DNA of 64,000 nt from Gottschalkiaceae bacterium SANA (GCA_036323355.1 AP028876.1:3348001-3412000); one strand, 5' to 3'; shown: positions 7,054-15,723, numbered from the stretch's first letter. Notes: generated by a model not told the origin, from the sequence alone. Translations and numbers: made by a program.

Positions 7054-9423
7054 TTATTTAATTTTCATCGCCTTCAAACGAAGGGAATTGCTTACAACTG
7101 AAACACTTGACAAGGCCATGGCCGCCCCGGCCAACATGGGGTTCAAGAAGCCCAACGCCGCCAGTGGAATGCCCGCCGTATTATAAAAGAATGCCCAGAA
7201 TAAATTCTGGCGAATCACTTTCATGGTGGTATTGCTCAATTTAATGGCTAATGGGATGTTTCTTAAATCGCCACGCATTAAGGTGATGTCCGATGCTTCC
7301 ATGGCGATATCTGTGCCCGTTCCCATGGCAAAACCCAAATCTGCTTGAGCCAAGGCCGGTGCATCATTGATGCCATCCCCAACCATGCCGACGATTTTAC
7401 CCTGTGCCTGATAAGCTTCTACCGCTTGAGCCTTATGGTCTGGCAATACCTCGGCAATCACCTTTGTAATTCCCGCTTGAGCGGCAATGGCCTTGGCTGT
7501 ACGTTCATTGTCACCAGTCAGCATCACGACTTCAATGCCCATCTCTTGCAAGTGACGTACCGCTTCTGATGAGCTTTCCTTCAAGGTGTCCGCAACAGCA
7601 ATCCAGCCTGCAAGCTTTCCTTCCACCGCAAGAACCATGACCGTCTTGCCTTGGCTTTCCAATGCCTCAATATTTCCTGCTTCTTCGGTTAAATCAACCT
7701 TTAATTCCGCCATCCATTTCGGCTTGCCAATTACAATAGCATTTCCCGCTAGGCTTGCTGAAACGCCCTTGCCGGGTACCGCCATAAATTTTTCAACTGG
7801 CAGGATCTCTGCGCCCGCTTCTTTGGCTCGATCGACCAAAGCACGAGCTAAAGGATGCTCCGATGGGTCTTCCACGCTTCCAATCATTTGAAAGAAGGAT
7901 TCTTCTGTGCCTGACTTCACACCAAACTCTGTAACGACTGGCTTGCCATGGGTCAATGTGCCTGTTTTATCGACAATAATCGTCTGAATCTTTTGTGCGC
8001 GTTCCAGGTGCTCCCCACCTCGAATCAAAATGCCATTCTCTGCGCCACGGCCAGTACCCACCATAATGGCAGTCGGTGTCGCAAGCCCCAAAGAACAAGG
8101 ACAGGCGATAACCAATACGGCAACAGCTCGCAAGATTGCCGTTTCCATTCCGTAACCCAATCCAAGATGCGCTATAAATGCGACCAGTGCAATGCCAATA
8201 ACAATCGGTACAAAAACACTTGATACCTGATCCGCTAATCGCTGAACCGGCGCTTTCGTTCCTTGCGCCTCCTCCACCATGCGGATAATTTGTGCCAATG
8301 CTGTTTCTTTTCCAATCCGGGTCGCCTTCATTTCAATGGCTCCGTTTGCATTTATCGTTGCACCAAAGACCAAATCATCCACCGCTTTATCCACCGGCAG
8401 GCTCTCCCCTGTCAGCATGGACTCGTCAATCGCCGTTTGCCCTGATATGACCATCCCGTCAACCGGGATCTTTTCCCCTGGCCGCACCAAGATTTCATCA
8501 TGAATTTCCACTTGATCCAAAGGCAATTCCACCCATACGCCTTCGCGGCGTACCCGAGCCGTTTTGGCCTGCAGCTTCATCAGTTTCTTAATCGCTTCTC
8601 CCGTTCTGCCTTTTGCTCGCTCTTCCAACATCTTCCCCATTAAAATCAGGGTCAAAAGAACCGCGGATGTTTCGAAGTATAAATGACTATGACCAGAAAG
8701 AACCAAGTAGATGCTGTAAAAATAAGCTGCACTGGTTCCCATGGCTACCAATACATCCATGTTGGCTCCACCACCACGCAAACTATGATAGGCACCCTTG
8801 TAAAAAATTAAACCAACCGTAAACTGAACCACTGACGCCAATGCCCATTGTAAATAGCCATTAGAAAGAATCGTCTTCATTCCTGCCATTTCAAAAAACA
8901 TAGCAGAAAGTAAGGGCAAGGATAGAATCGCTGCAAAAATAAATGACCGCCTCAGTTCTTCCTCTCTTGAACGTTTTTCCGTCTCGTCTACTTTTTTCTC
9001 TTGAGTTAAGTCAATCGGTCTATATCCCGTTTTTTCAATGACCTTCATCATTTCAACCTGAGAAATTGACTCCGAATCGAATAGAATGGTTGCTTTATTG
9101 GCTAGCAAGTTCACCGTAGCTCTATAAACCCCGTCCTGCTTGTTCATCGACCGCTCCACTCGAGCCGAACACGCCGCACAGGTCATTCCCTCCACCCCAA
9201 TGGTTACTTGATTAATACTGGGGGTATAACCAGATTTTTGAATCGACGAGAAAAGGTCTGATACGCTCACTTGATCTGGATTATATTGTACAGTTGCAAT
9301 CTCGGACAGTCCATTGACCATAGCGCTAACAACACCCTCTCGTTTCATTAATGCCTTTTCGACCCTTTGCGCACAAGCTGCACAGGTCATATCTTTTACT
9401 CGAATCCGTATGGTTCGTTCCAT
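7054..9423 (-). CDS. copA: Copper-exporting P1B-type ATPase CopA
   Basis: The 789-residue membrane ATPase pumps Cu(I) out of the cell. It has two N-terminal HMA domains (TCAAC at 13-17 and TCAAC at 81-85), a transmembrane CPC metal site ([13 protein letters not shown]), the phosphorylation motif DKTGTLTHG, an HP motif (SEHPLA), and the hinge motif [10 protein letters not shown]. This is the full set for subgroup 1B-1. It is the first gene of the copA-copZ-csoR operon and has a CsoR-like operator directly upstream. Confidence 0.97.
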   Translation of the reverse strand: MERTIRIRVKDMTCAACAQRVEKALMKREGVVSAMVNGLSEIATVQYNPDQVSVSDLFSSIQKSGYTPSINQVTIGVEGMTCAACSARVERSMNKQDGVYRATVNLLANKATILFDSESISQVEMMKVIEKTGYRPIDLTQEKKVDETEKRSREEELRRSFIFAAILSLPLLSAMFFEMAGMKTILSNGYLQWALASVVQFTVGLIFYKGAYHSLRGGGANMDVLVAMGTSAAYFYSIYLVLSGHSHLYFETSAVLLTLILMGKMLEERAKGRTGEAIKKLMKLQAKTARVRREGVWVELPLDQVEIHDEILVRPGEKIPVDGMVISGQTAIDESMLTGESLPVDKAVDDLVFGATINANGAIEMKATRIGKETALAQIIRMVEEAQGTKAPVQRLADQVSSVFVPIVIGIALVAFIAHLGLGYGMETAILRAVAVLVIACPCSLGLATPTAIMVGTGRGAENGILIRGGEHLERAQKIQTIIVDKTGTLTHGKPVVTEFGVKSGTEESFFQMIGSVEDPSEHPLARALVDRAKEAGAEILPVEKFMAVPGKGVSASLAGNAIVIGKPKWMAELKVDLTEEAGNIEALESQGKTVMVLAVEGKLAGWIAVADTLKESSSEAVRHLQEMGIEVVMLTGDNERTAKAIAAQAGITKVIAEVLPDHKAQAVEAYQAQGKIVGMVGDGINDAPALAQADLGFAMGTGTDIAMEASDITLMRGDLRNIPLAIKLSNTTMKVIRQNLFWAFFYNTAGIPLAALGFLNPMLAGAAMALSSVSVVSNSLRLKAMKIK

Positions 9424-9436
9424 TTTTTCGCCTCCA

Positions 9437-9491
9437 ATCCCCTCCCTAGGGGGGGTAGGTTCAGACTACCATCCTTTTCTTTTTCTGTCAA
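9437..9491 (-). promoter_or_regulatory. copA promoter with CsoR-type operator
   Basis: On the minus strand TTGACA (9486-9491), a 17-base spacer and TAGTCT (9463-9468) form a sigma-A promoter. Directly downstream lies a G/C-rich inverted repeat, TACCCCCCCTAGGGAGGGGAT (9437-9457 region), of the TACCC...GGGTA-like class bound by CsoR proteins. It would place the repressor over the transcription start, just ahead of the copA ribosome binding site. Confidence 0.75.
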
Positions 9492-9585
9492 GCGTTACCC
9501 AACTTTCTTGATTGAACTTCTTACTCCTTCAAAAGATAAAAACGCTTCTCCAGTAAGCACTTTCAGACAAATCGTCAGCAAAATG

Positions 9586-9612
9586 AAAAGGGCTCTCCGA
9601 AGAGAACCCTTT
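9586..9612 (-). terminator. Terminator of the secreted-protein gene
   Basis: The hairpin AGGGTTCTC-TTCG-GAGAGCCCT (one mismatch) with a stable tetraloop is followed on the minus strand by TTTTCATTTT. It lies 25 bases past the stop at 9637. Confidence 0.75.
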
Positions 9613-9636
9613 GTCTGTTAGATCGATGACGATTCT

Positions 9637-11229
9637 TTATTGTATCCTTTTTCTATGCACGACTTTTGTCATACCATCGACTTGCTCCACCACAAAAAGT
9701 TCGATGGTATAAGAAATATTTCCTTCCTCATCAATTTGTAAATGAATTTCAATGGTTGCATCATCCTGACATGGCATTTCATCCACGCTTAGGCTCAATA
9801 AGAGGTCAAAGGGAATACCAAGCTCTTGCCCCTGATAGCTAATCATCAAATTTCTTGCACCCATACCTGCCTTGGCCAGCAAATCACAATATGGGATCTG
9901 AAGACGTAAATCATTGGTTTGCGCTTTCAATGGCGCTCGATAATCAACGATTCCCGTTTCTTCTTCCACTTGCTTTAACAAGCCAAACTTCTTGTCTGTA
10001 AATCGTGCAAATGTTTGGCCGCCAAAGGTTCTTTCCGCAATGACCGGACGCATACCGCCAGATCCTTCGGCTTTTTCATCCCAGTTCATTTGAATGAGTT
10101 CAATAAATATTTGACTAGGTCCTATTAATCTTAATTCATCTCTAATCGGTTCTTGTAAGCCTACAAATCGATTCTGTAAATACAAAGTCGATCCATTAGG
10201 CCCAGGAGAAATCCAACGGGCAGAATTAGTCGTTTCGATTTGATCAACCCGCTTTCCATCATAGCTATATCGCTGAAGGAAAACACGTCTTTGATTCGAC
10301 TCAAGAATAATAACAACAATATGTTCTTCTGTCGTATACATATCACCGATTAGTAGACTTTGAAGGTCCTCTCCATAGCCGTCCACTTTCACTTCAAATC
10401 GAGGGGCTTCCACAGGATTTCTTTCAAGGCTGAATAAATGATCACGAGAAACAAGTGGTTGTGCGATAATTGGTAACGTTTCAATGTACAATTTTCTTTG
10501 ATTCAGTTGAGAGAACAATTGAAATTCATTACTCTTCTCATATCCAGCGGCAATAATTTCCGAACCATCGGCAGAGAAATCAAAAACGACTGGATCGACA
10601 AATCCTAGTGGCATAACACGATCAATTTCTAGGACCGTATCATTAAAAACATCTGGTAAAACAGCAAATCGATATTCTCCTTGTACTTCAAGAAGTCCGT
10701 CTCGTTGACTTTCTCTGTCTTGAGAACTAGTCCTTCCGATCCAAGCAATTTGATTGCCGAACACTTCGAAGTCGTAACAATTCTCTCCAAAATTAGAAAT
10801 CGGAATGCCATTTCCACTCGCATCGATCAAATAGGGTCCCTGTCCCTCTGCTAACAAGAATCCTTCACCCTGGTCAACTTCAAAGTCATAGACGTATCCA
10901 TCCCGATAGAAGATCGACGCTGCCGAAGAAACCAATCCTGTTCTTGATACCGCAATCGTACGGTCTAGCTCAGGAGCCATGCCCCTTGCTTCAGGCAGCG
11001 ATAAAGCTCTCACATTATCTGCCGACATTCTCACATAAACGGCCTCTTCCTTGGGATAATAGGTGATTCCGCTGATCGGATCTCCCTCGGGGTTTTCACA
11101 TGGCCAACTGTAAAAAAGCTCTTGATTTTTTGTCAGTTCAACATTGGGTGGGGGTGTAGCTGTACCAGCAAAAGTCGTTTGCCCTAGAAGTAGCATGATA
11201 AGCGTAAAAATGATAACTTTTCTTTTCAT
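9637..11229 (-). CDS. Secreted protein of unknown function
   Basis: The 530-residue product starts with a clear signal peptide (MKRKVIIFTLIMLLLGQTTFA, cleavage likely after TFA). The rest is soluble, rich in beta-strand-like segments, and resembles a WD/TolB-like propeller in its repeated short aromatic strands, but no repeat could be defined firmly. I do not recognise the family. GGAGG precedes the ATG and a terminator follows, so it is monocistronic. It lies between the copper operon and the HesB selenoprotein with no evident functional tie. Confidence 0.7.
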   Translation of the reverse strand: MKRKVIIFTLIMLLLGQTTFAGTATPPPNVELTKNQELFYSWPCENPEGDPISGITYYPKEEAVYVRMSADNVRALSLPEARGMAPELDRTIAVSRTGLVSSAASIFYRDGYVYDFEVDQGEGFLLAEGQGPYLIDASGNGIPISNFGENCYDFEVFGNQIAWIGRTSSQDRESQRDGLLEVQGEYRFAVLPDVFNDTVLEIDRVMPLGFVDPVVFDFSADGSEIIAAGYEKSNEFQLFSQLNQRKLYIETLPIIAQPLVSRDHLFSLERNPVEAPRFEVKVDGYGEDLQSLLIGDMYTTEEHIVVIILESNQRRVFLQRYSYDGKRVDQIETTNSARWISPGPNGSTLYLQNRFVGLQEPIRDELRLIGPSQIFIELIQMNWDEKAEGSGGMRPVIAERTFGGQTFARFTDKKFGLLKQVEEETGIVDYRAPLKAQTNDLRLQIPYCDLLAKAGMGARNLMISYQGQELGIPFDLLLSLSVDEMPCQDDATIEIHLQIDEEGNISYTIELFVVEQVDGMTKVVHRKRIQ

Positions 11230-11380
11230 CTTTCCCTCCTATTTTATCGTTATGTTTATTCTATCGGAAATTATCAGATAATGACCTTACGTTTTCTTAC
11301 GTTCGGTTTCTAAGGAAAAATCAGTACTGTAAGCAAGTGCAAGCCTCCACCCAACTGCTTGATACATATACTTATCTCGT

Positions 11381-11410
11381 AAAAAAAAAACCCGACCTAG
11401 GTCGGGTTTT
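11381..11410. terminator. Bidirectional terminator after the HesB selenoprotein
   Basis: A perfect 16-base palindrome CCCGACCTAGGTCGGG (11391-11406) is flanked by A10 and T7, so it can terminate on either strand. On the minus strand it directly follows the stop of the selenoprotein gene. Confidence 0.9.
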
Positions 11411-11411
11411 T

Positions 11412-11717
11412 TTAACAGCTGCCGCCACCTTCAAAATTAGAAGGTTCAACAACAAATCCTTTTCGAAGCCAACTATCGGAAAAATCAACGCGAAATTCGC
11501 CAAATTGATCCAATAACTCTTTCGAAACAATAAATTTCACTTCACTGCTATCATCTACATGATCCTCATCCGTTTGCTCATCCAGAGCAATGCCAAAACG
11601 CGGTCCCGATCAGCCAAAGCCTGAGACATATAGGCGCAAAGTTTGATCCAATGTATCCTTTTGCTCCATAATCCTTTTTAATTCTTCCAGAGCTGCTTGG
11701 GTTGCATGTACTTTCAT
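11412..11717 (-). CDS. HesB/IscA-like selenoprotein (in-frame UGA = Sec36)
   Basis: The 101-residue frame has one in-frame TGA (11612-11610) inside VSGFG-U-SGPRFG. The neighbouring paralogue reads VAGFGCSGPSFG, so the UGA replaces a conserved Cys. The rest of the frame is open and homologous over its full length, ends in GGGSC, and starts at an ATG eight bases after GGAGGTGAG. A hairpin that can act as bacterial SECIS lies at 11571-11600. HesB-like selenoproteins are known from anaerobic bacteria. The family is related to iron-sulfur carrier IscA, but the exact role is unknown. Ordinary gene calling would split or miss it. Confidence 0.88.
11571..11600 (-). promoter_or_regulatory. Candidate bacterial SECIS hairpin
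   Basis: Starting nine bases after the UGA, CGTTT pairs with AAACG and GCTC pairs with GAGC around the apical loop TGGAT, with a seven-base bulge on the 5' side. The loop begins 25 bases after the UGA and has G at its second position, which fits the spacing and loop rule for SelB-dependent elements. The folding was done by eye. Confidence 0.65.
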
Positions 11718-11731
11718 CTTCTCACCTCCGT

Positions 11732-11781
11732 ATACCCCTTATAGGTATGCTAATCTTATCAATTCAAACAAACTTTGTCAA
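11732..11781 (-). promoter_or_regulatory. Promoter of the HesB selenoprotein with CsoR-like operator
   Basis: TTGACA (11776-11781), 17 bases, TAAGAT (11753-11758) form a promoter on the minus strand. The inverted repeat ATACCTATAAGGGGTAT (11732-11748) follows immediately, over the likely start of transcription. It resembles the repeats at copA, ccdA and glutaredoxin. Confidence 0.7.
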
Positions 11782-11825
11782 CACTTCTTCTCAATTTTTA
11801 CCCATTCATTCGTTTTTTCAACATA

Positions 11826-11853
11826 TAAAAAAAGGCTCCCAAATTGGGAACCC
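11826..11853 (-). terminator. Terminator of the Cys-type HesB gene
   Basis: The hairpin GGGTTCCCAATTTGGGAGCC (one mismatch) is followed by seven T on the minus strand, eight bases past the stop at 11861. It separates the two HesB-like genes into different transcripts. Confidence 0.85.
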
Positions 11854-11860
11854 TTACTTT

Positions 11861-12187
11861 TTATACTGCGCAGCTGCCTCCACAAGAAGAACATCCACTT
11901 TCCGGTTGAACCGATGGAGTCAAGATAAATCCTTTTCTCGCATCTTCATCAACATACTCAATTGTAAAATCGCCATATTGCTCAAACAATTCAGTTTGCA
12001 TAATGAAATCAATTTCATTTGCATTCGCCTCAAGATCGTCTTCTTTCTTATCATCAAACGCGAGGCCAAAGCTAGGGCCGCTACATCCAAATCCCGCTAC
12101 ATACAAGCGAACTGGCTTATCTGACTCTTTTGCTGCTAAAATCTTTTTCAGCGCGTCAGACGCTGATTGCGTTAAATTTACATTCAT
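11861..12187 (-). CDS. HesB/IscA-like protein, Cys-containing paralogue
   Basis: The 108-residue protein is a close paralogue of the selenoprotein next door. Both share TQ-A--ALK-I, RLYV-GFG, SGP-FG and RKGF. It has Cys at the Sec position (GFGCSGP) and a Cys-rich tail (SGCSSCGGSCAV). It is HesB-like and may bind iron-sulfur clusters or metal. The ATG at 12187 is preceded by GGAGG; a longer frame to 12253 would run through the promoter and was not used. Its promoter (TTGACA at 12248-12253, 17 bases, TACGAT) has no CsoR-like repeat. Confidence 0.88.
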   Translation of the reverse strand: MNVNLTQSASDALKKILAAKESDKPVRLYVAGFGCSGPSFGLAFDDKKEDDLEANANEIDFIMQTELFEQYGDFTIEYVDEDARKGFILTPSVQPESGCSSCGGSCAV

Positions 12188-12224
12188 TTTGGAACCTCCA
12201 TTCCTAGTAATTTGGTCGGGATTA

Positions 12225-12253
12225 ATCGTATCATGATGTTTTACCCATGTCAA
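12225..12253 (-). promoter_or_regulatory. Promoter of the Cys-type HesB gene
   Basis: TTGACA (12248-12253), a 17-base spacer and TACGAT (12225-12230) lie on the minus strand, 38 bases before the start codon. No inverted repeat is seen here, unlike at the selenoprotein promoter. Confidence 0.65.
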
Positions 12254-12271
12254 ACCTTTTTCTCCTATTTG

Positions 12272-12925
12272 TCAATAGAGTTCCACTTCAATTTCATCTA
12301 GAATTTCAAAGACGCGTTCAATCGTTGCTACATTGTCCTCATACTCAGCTGCGCCGGGCACTGCCCCAATGAACTCTCGGTTTGGTCCTACATAAACCTT
12401 GGTCGGTGTCCCCGTCACATTAAATACCCAGGCGGAGTTATTCACATCTAAAACCAAATCATGCTCATAGACAATTCCTTTATCCGCTTCTCCGTCGATG
12501 TATTTTTGCAGACTCTTTGCTGAGTCGCCAATGCTGACAGAAATAATCACTACATCTTCATAGTCCGCATGAATGCGAGCAAGATCCGGCATCTCTTTAA
12601 TACAATATCCACAACTAGTTGCCCAATAATCCAATACGACCATCTTGCCTGCATAATCACTCATTCGAACCTCGTTTCCTTGAGCATCTTCAAATATAAA
12701 ATCATCCAAATACTCAAGAACCAGTTCTTCTGTTTCTTCTGGATCCGCCGTTTCTTGATCCGGATCAACTTCCGGTTCCGCTGGCGGTGTTTCTGTCACT
12801 GTTTCAGTAGCTTCCATAGCCTCTGGTGCAATTGCTTCCGCCTCTTTATCCACCGCTGGACTGCATCCAACAACAACGAGAGCGAGTATTAACAAGCCTC
12901 CAAATAAGAGCTTCTTTTTATTCAT
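12272..12925 (-). CDS. TlpA-like thioredoxin-fold lipoprotein
   Basis: The 217-residue protein has a lipoprotein signal (lipobox LVVVGC, Cys21), a ~45-residue linker rich in Glu, Pro and Thr, and a thioredoxin-like domain with the active site WATSCGYC (Cys105, Cys108) and a cis-Pro loop (TGTPTKV). It would be anchored outside the membrane and act as a thiol-disulfide reductase. It lies 10 bases downstream of ccdA, which supplies electrons to such proteins, so the pair works together. Confidence 0.92.
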   Translation of the reverse strand: MNKKKLLFGGLLILALVVVGCSPAVDKEAEAIAPEAMEATETVTETPPAEPEVDPDQETADPEETEELVLEYLDDFIFEDAQGNEVRMSDYAGKMVVLDYWATSCGYCIKEMPDLARIHADYEDVVIISVSIGDSAKSLQKYIDGEADKGIVYEHDLVLDVNNSAWVFNVTGTPTKVYVGPNREFIGAVPGAAEYEDNVATIERVFEILDEIEVELY

Positions 12926-12935
12926 GATTACCCTC

Positions 12936-13649
12936 CTAATTCATCCATTCCACCAGCCATTGGCTGATGACAACTAATTTCCCTGTCATAATCAAGATTC
13001 CAAAGACCACAAGAACGGCTCCCCCAATCTTTCGAAGAATCAAAACAAAATGCTCAGAGCTTGCAATCCACCGATCTGCAACACCAATGAACCAGGCCGT
13101 TAAGAAAAATGGAACCGCCATACCCAAGGAATACACAAAAAGCAAGAATGCACCCTGAGAAGCCGTTGCTTCTCCGCCAGCAGTTACTAAAATTGCACCC
13201 AGTATCGGTCCAAAGCAAGGGGTCCAGCCCGCAGCAAAGGCCATGCCCATCAAGACTGCCGAAAACCAGCTCTTGATTTTCTTTGGTGCCTTTGCCTTTT
13301 TCTCCCGATTTAGAAAATTGGGACTAATTAAACCCAACATATACAAACCAAATACAATAATTAGTCCGCCACTAATCAGATTGAAAATAAATTGATATCG
13401 ATTCATCAATCGCCCAATCATGGATGCAGACATACCGAGTGTCATAAAGATAAGAGTAAATCCAATGACAAAGCCTAGGGTTCTTATCATAATCTTCTTT
13501 CGAGACCGATTTTCTAAATCCGTGGTTTCTGAAATATACATCAAGTACGCGGGAACCAATGGCAAGAGACAGGGTGTTAAAAAGGAAGCTGCCCCCGCTG
13601 CAAATGCCACCCACAAGGTAATATCTAATGTTGGTCCTAAAATTTTCAT
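12936..13649 (-). CDS. ccdA: Cytochrome c biogenesis protein CcdA (DsbD-type thiol electron carrier)
   Basis: The 237-residue integral membrane protein has about six helices and the two conserved cysteines in FLTPCLLPLVPAYL and GWTPCFGPILG. CcdA passes electrons from cytoplasmic thioredoxin across the membrane to thiol oxidoreductases, here most likely the TlpA-like lipoprotein encoded directly downstream. A GGGAGG site precedes the ATG. Its promoter overlaps a CsoR-like inverted repeat. Confidence 0.93.
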   Translation of the reverse strand: MKILGPTLDITLWVAFAAGAASFLTPCLLPLVPAYLMYISETTDLENRSRKKIMIRTLGFVIGFTLIFMTLGMSASMIGRLMNRYQFIFNLISGGLIIVFGLYMLGLISPNFLNREKKAKAPKKIKSWFSAVLMGMAFAAGWTPCFGPILGAILVTAGGEATASQGAFLLFVYSLGMAVPFFLTAWFIGVADRWIASSEHFVLILRKIGGAVLVVFGILIMTGKLVVISQWLVEWMN

Positions 13650-13669
13650 CGCCTCCCTTTTGTGTCTTT

Positions 13670-13699
13670 ATCATATTATACCCCCAAGGGGTAGTTCAA
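13670..13699 (-). promoter_or_regulatory. ccdA-tlpA promoter with CsoR-like operator
   Basis: TTGAAC (13694-13699), an 18-base spacer and TATGAT (13670-13675) form a likely promoter. The inverted repeat CTACCCCTTGGGGGTAT (13678-13694) fills the spacer between the two boxes, an ideal position for repression. Confidence 0.7.
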
Positions 13700-13736
13700 G
13701 CATTTTTCCAATTTTTTTACAATTTCTTCATATTCC

Positions 13737-14609
13737 TCAATGATGATCCGGCTCCACATGAACCGTAATCCCCAAGACATCTTCATAGGTATGCATGGCG
13801 AGTTCTTCAACCTGATCTGCTATGGTATGACCCGCATCCACACTGATTTCCCCATCGACTTGAATGGTGAGATCTAGATAACAGCCGGCAGAAATACGTC
13901 GAGATTGAATTTGAGTCAATTCAGCTTGAACTCGAGAGCTATTAATCACCCGTCTTAAGATATCCAACTCCTCTTCTGGAAGAGAAGCATCCATCAATTC
14001 ATCGATGCCATGGATCAAAATTTCAATCCCGGTCTTCACAACAATTACTGCAACCACAATGCCAGCAGCCGAATCCATCCACAACAAACCAAATCGGCTC
14101 CCTAAAACCCCAATTAGAGCACCAAGAGATGAAAGTGCATCGCTTCGATGATGCCAAGCATCAGCCTGAAGCGCCGAAGATTTAAGGCGTTTTCCAGCCT
14201 TCATCGTATAGCGATACTGCCACTCTTTCACAGCGATCGATAAAACCGTGATCCAAACAGCCAAGACGCCCGGCGTCTCCAGCTGACCCATCCACAGGCT
14301 CTTCACTGCACCATATCCAATATTTACACCCACAGCAACAACCAAAAGCGACAAAACAAATGCAGCAATGGATTCTGCACGTTCATGACCGTACCGATGT
14401 TTTTCATCGGCCGGCTTTTTTGCGATAAAAAAACCCACCAGCAAACCAATGCTAGAGGCAATATCCGAAAAGGTATGGATACCATCTGCCAAAACAGCCC
14501 TTGAATGTGCAAATATGCCGACAAGAACCTTTGCGACACCCAATATTATATTAATCACAATTGCGATCCATAATACTCTTTTCCCTTCATTATACCGGTT
14601 TGTACTCAT
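13737..14609 (-). CDS. Cation diffusion facilitator (CDF) metal exporter
   Basis: The 290-residue protein has six transmembrane helices and a C-terminal cytoplasmic domain. Metal-site motifs are visible: LADGIHTFSDIASS in helix II and ALQADAWHHRSDALSS in helix V (the HxxxD pattern), and a His-rich end HVEPDHH. CDF proteins exchange Zn2+, Fe2+, Mn2+ or similar for protons. The metal cannot be told from the sequence. The start at 14609 follows AAGGGGGAAAG; an in-frame upstream ATG lacks a site. It stands alone, divergent from the deacetylase. Confidence 0.92.
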   Translation of the reverse strand: MSTNRYNEGKRVLWIAIVINIILGVAKVLVGIFAHSRAVLADGIHTFSDIASSIGLLVGFFIAKKPADEKHRYGHERAESIAAFVLSLLVVAVGVNIGYGAVKSLWMGQLETPGVLAVWITVLSIAVKEWQYRYTMKAGKRLKSSALQADAWHHRSDALSSLGALIGVLGSRFGLLWMDSAAGIVVAVIVVKTGIEILIHGIDELMDASLPEEELDILRRVINSSRVQAELTQIQSRRISAGCYLDLTIQVDGEISVDAGHTIADQVEELAMHTYEDVLGITVHVEPDHH

Positions 14610-14707
14610 TGTTCTTTCCCCCTTATGGTCGAATATACCCTGTTTTCCCATGATCAACAAGGATTATTGAGAGATCGCAATGAATATAAGGTGCATGCAA
14701 TTCTCAA

Positions 14708-14735
14708 TTGCAGGTTATTCTCAATATGGTACAAT
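14708..14735 (+). promoter_or_regulatory. Probable promoter of the polysaccharide deacetylase
   Basis: TTGCAG (14708-14713), a 16-base spacer and TACAAT (14730-14735) lie just before the start at 14754. Two same-orientation ATTCTCAAT words sit on either side of the -35 and look like Fur half-sites, but they do not form an inverted repeat. Confidence 0.45.
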
Positions 14736-14753
14736 AACCAAAGGAGGAAGAAA

Positions 14754-15545
14754 ATGAAACGAAATAAAACACGAAAAATCATAATTGCTCTTCTGCTTGC
14801 CGTTTCTGTTTTCTTCGGCCTAGCAGAACGAAAACCAATAGAGGGTGTTCCTGTTTTACTTTACCACCAACTGGTATCTGATCGCGCTTATGAAGCTATG
14901 GAAAAAAACGATGCGATTATGTCTATTGGGGAATTCAAAAAGCAAATGGACATGATTGATCAAGCTGGATATCAAACCATTACCCTCGAACAACTCCAAA
15001 AACATATTAGCGGAGAAACACCCGCGCCCAAAAATTCCATTGTCATTACCTTTGATGACGGTTATGAAAGCGATTATAAGCTCGCCTATCCCGTGCTAAA
15101 AAAACATGGTTTTCATGCAGAATCTTTTTTAGTTACCAGTTTTTTAAAAGAAGATTCCCAAGATGAAGAACGCTTATCTTCATCGGATACAAGCATGATG
15201 AAAGATGTTTTCACCTTTCATTCCCATAGCCATGCACTCCACACCTTTGCTTACGAGCATGGTGACTTGAGCGAACTTCTGACAGAAAACCTGATGTGGG
15301 ATACAGATCTCTCTTTGCAGTATTTAGAAATCAAAGGAATAAAAAGTGCAAACGATTTTGACGCATACGCATACCCCTACGGAAAGAATGATGAGCGATT
15401 CCAATCAGTCCTTCAAGATTTATCTGTCCGTCTTGGTTTTACAACCAAAAAAGGCTATGTACAAGCAGGATGCAACCCACTTGCTTTGCCACGCTTTGGT
15501 ATTTACCCCGATCGACCCGGTCAATTATATCGAATCTTACACTAA
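14754..15545 (+). CDS. Exported polysaccharide deacetylase (NodB homology)
   Basis: The 263-residue protein has an N-terminal membrane anchor or signal (residues 8-25) and a carbohydrate esterase 4 domain. The metal and base motifs are present: VITFDDGY (residues about 100-107) and HSHSHALH (about 150-157). Such enzymes remove acetyl groups from peptidoglycan or other amino-sugar polymers at the cell surface. AGGAGG precedes the chosen ATG. It is a single gene closed by a terminator and lies upstream of the iron uptake operon. Confidence 0.88.
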   Translation: MKRNKTRKIIIALLLAVSVFFGLAERKPIEGVPVLLYHQLVSDRAYEAMEKNDAIMSIGEFKKQMDMIDQAGYQTITLEQLQKHISGETPAPKNSIVITFDDGYESDYKLAYPVLKKHGFHAESFLVTSFLKEDSQDEERLSSSDTSMMKDVFTFHSHSHALHTFAYEHGDLSELLTENLMWDTDLSLQYLEIKGIKSANDFDAYAYPYGKNDERFQSVLQDLSVRLGFTTKKGYVQAGCNPLALPRFGIYPDRPGQLYRILH

Positions 15546-15581
15546 ATCCTCCATCCCTTTTTTGGGTAGAGGATTTTTTTT
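15545..15581 (+). terminator. Terminator of the deacetylase gene
   Basis: The hairpin AATCCTC-CA-TCCC / GGG-TA-GAGGATT is followed by a run of eight T. Confidence 0.8.
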
Positions 15582-15601
15582 GAAAAAAGCATAAGAAAAA
15601 C

Positions 15602-15636
15602 TTGACATTCTAATTGAGAATGATTATCATTCTTAT
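15602..15636 (+). promoter_or_regulatory. feoAB promoter with Fur box
   Basis: TTGACA (15602-15607), 17 bases, TATCAT (15625-15630) form the promoter. The overlapping TTGAGAATGATTATCATTCTTA is close to the 19-bp Fur consensus, so ferrous iron uptake is probably repressed by Fur-iron. Confidence 0.85.
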
Positions 15637-15703
15637 TGAGAACTTGTTCACAATCTTGTTCACCACCTTGGCTTTCTTAGGAAGGTCATCTTTTTTCAAG
15701 TCC

Positions 15704-15723
15704 ATTGAGAATCATTCTCAAAT
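15704..15723 (+). promoter_or_regulatory. Second Fur-like inverted repeat upstream of feoA
   Basis: A perfect palindrome TTGAGAA-TCA-TTCTCAA (15705-15721) lies 27 bases before the feoA start. It shares the GAGAATCATTCTC core of a Fur 7-1-7 type site and could act as a downstream roadblock. Confidence 0.7.

Noticed and set aside
11412-11717. Pseudogene reading of the UGA-containing HesB frame
   Set aside because: A single stop exactly at a conserved Cys position, a full-length open frame, a good ribosome binding site, its own promoter and terminator, and a SECIS-like hairpin fit recoding much better than decay.
14690-14735. Fur box at the deacetylase promoter
   Set aside because: The two ATTCTCAAT words are direct repeats, not an inverted repeat, so a Fur dimer site is not convincing.
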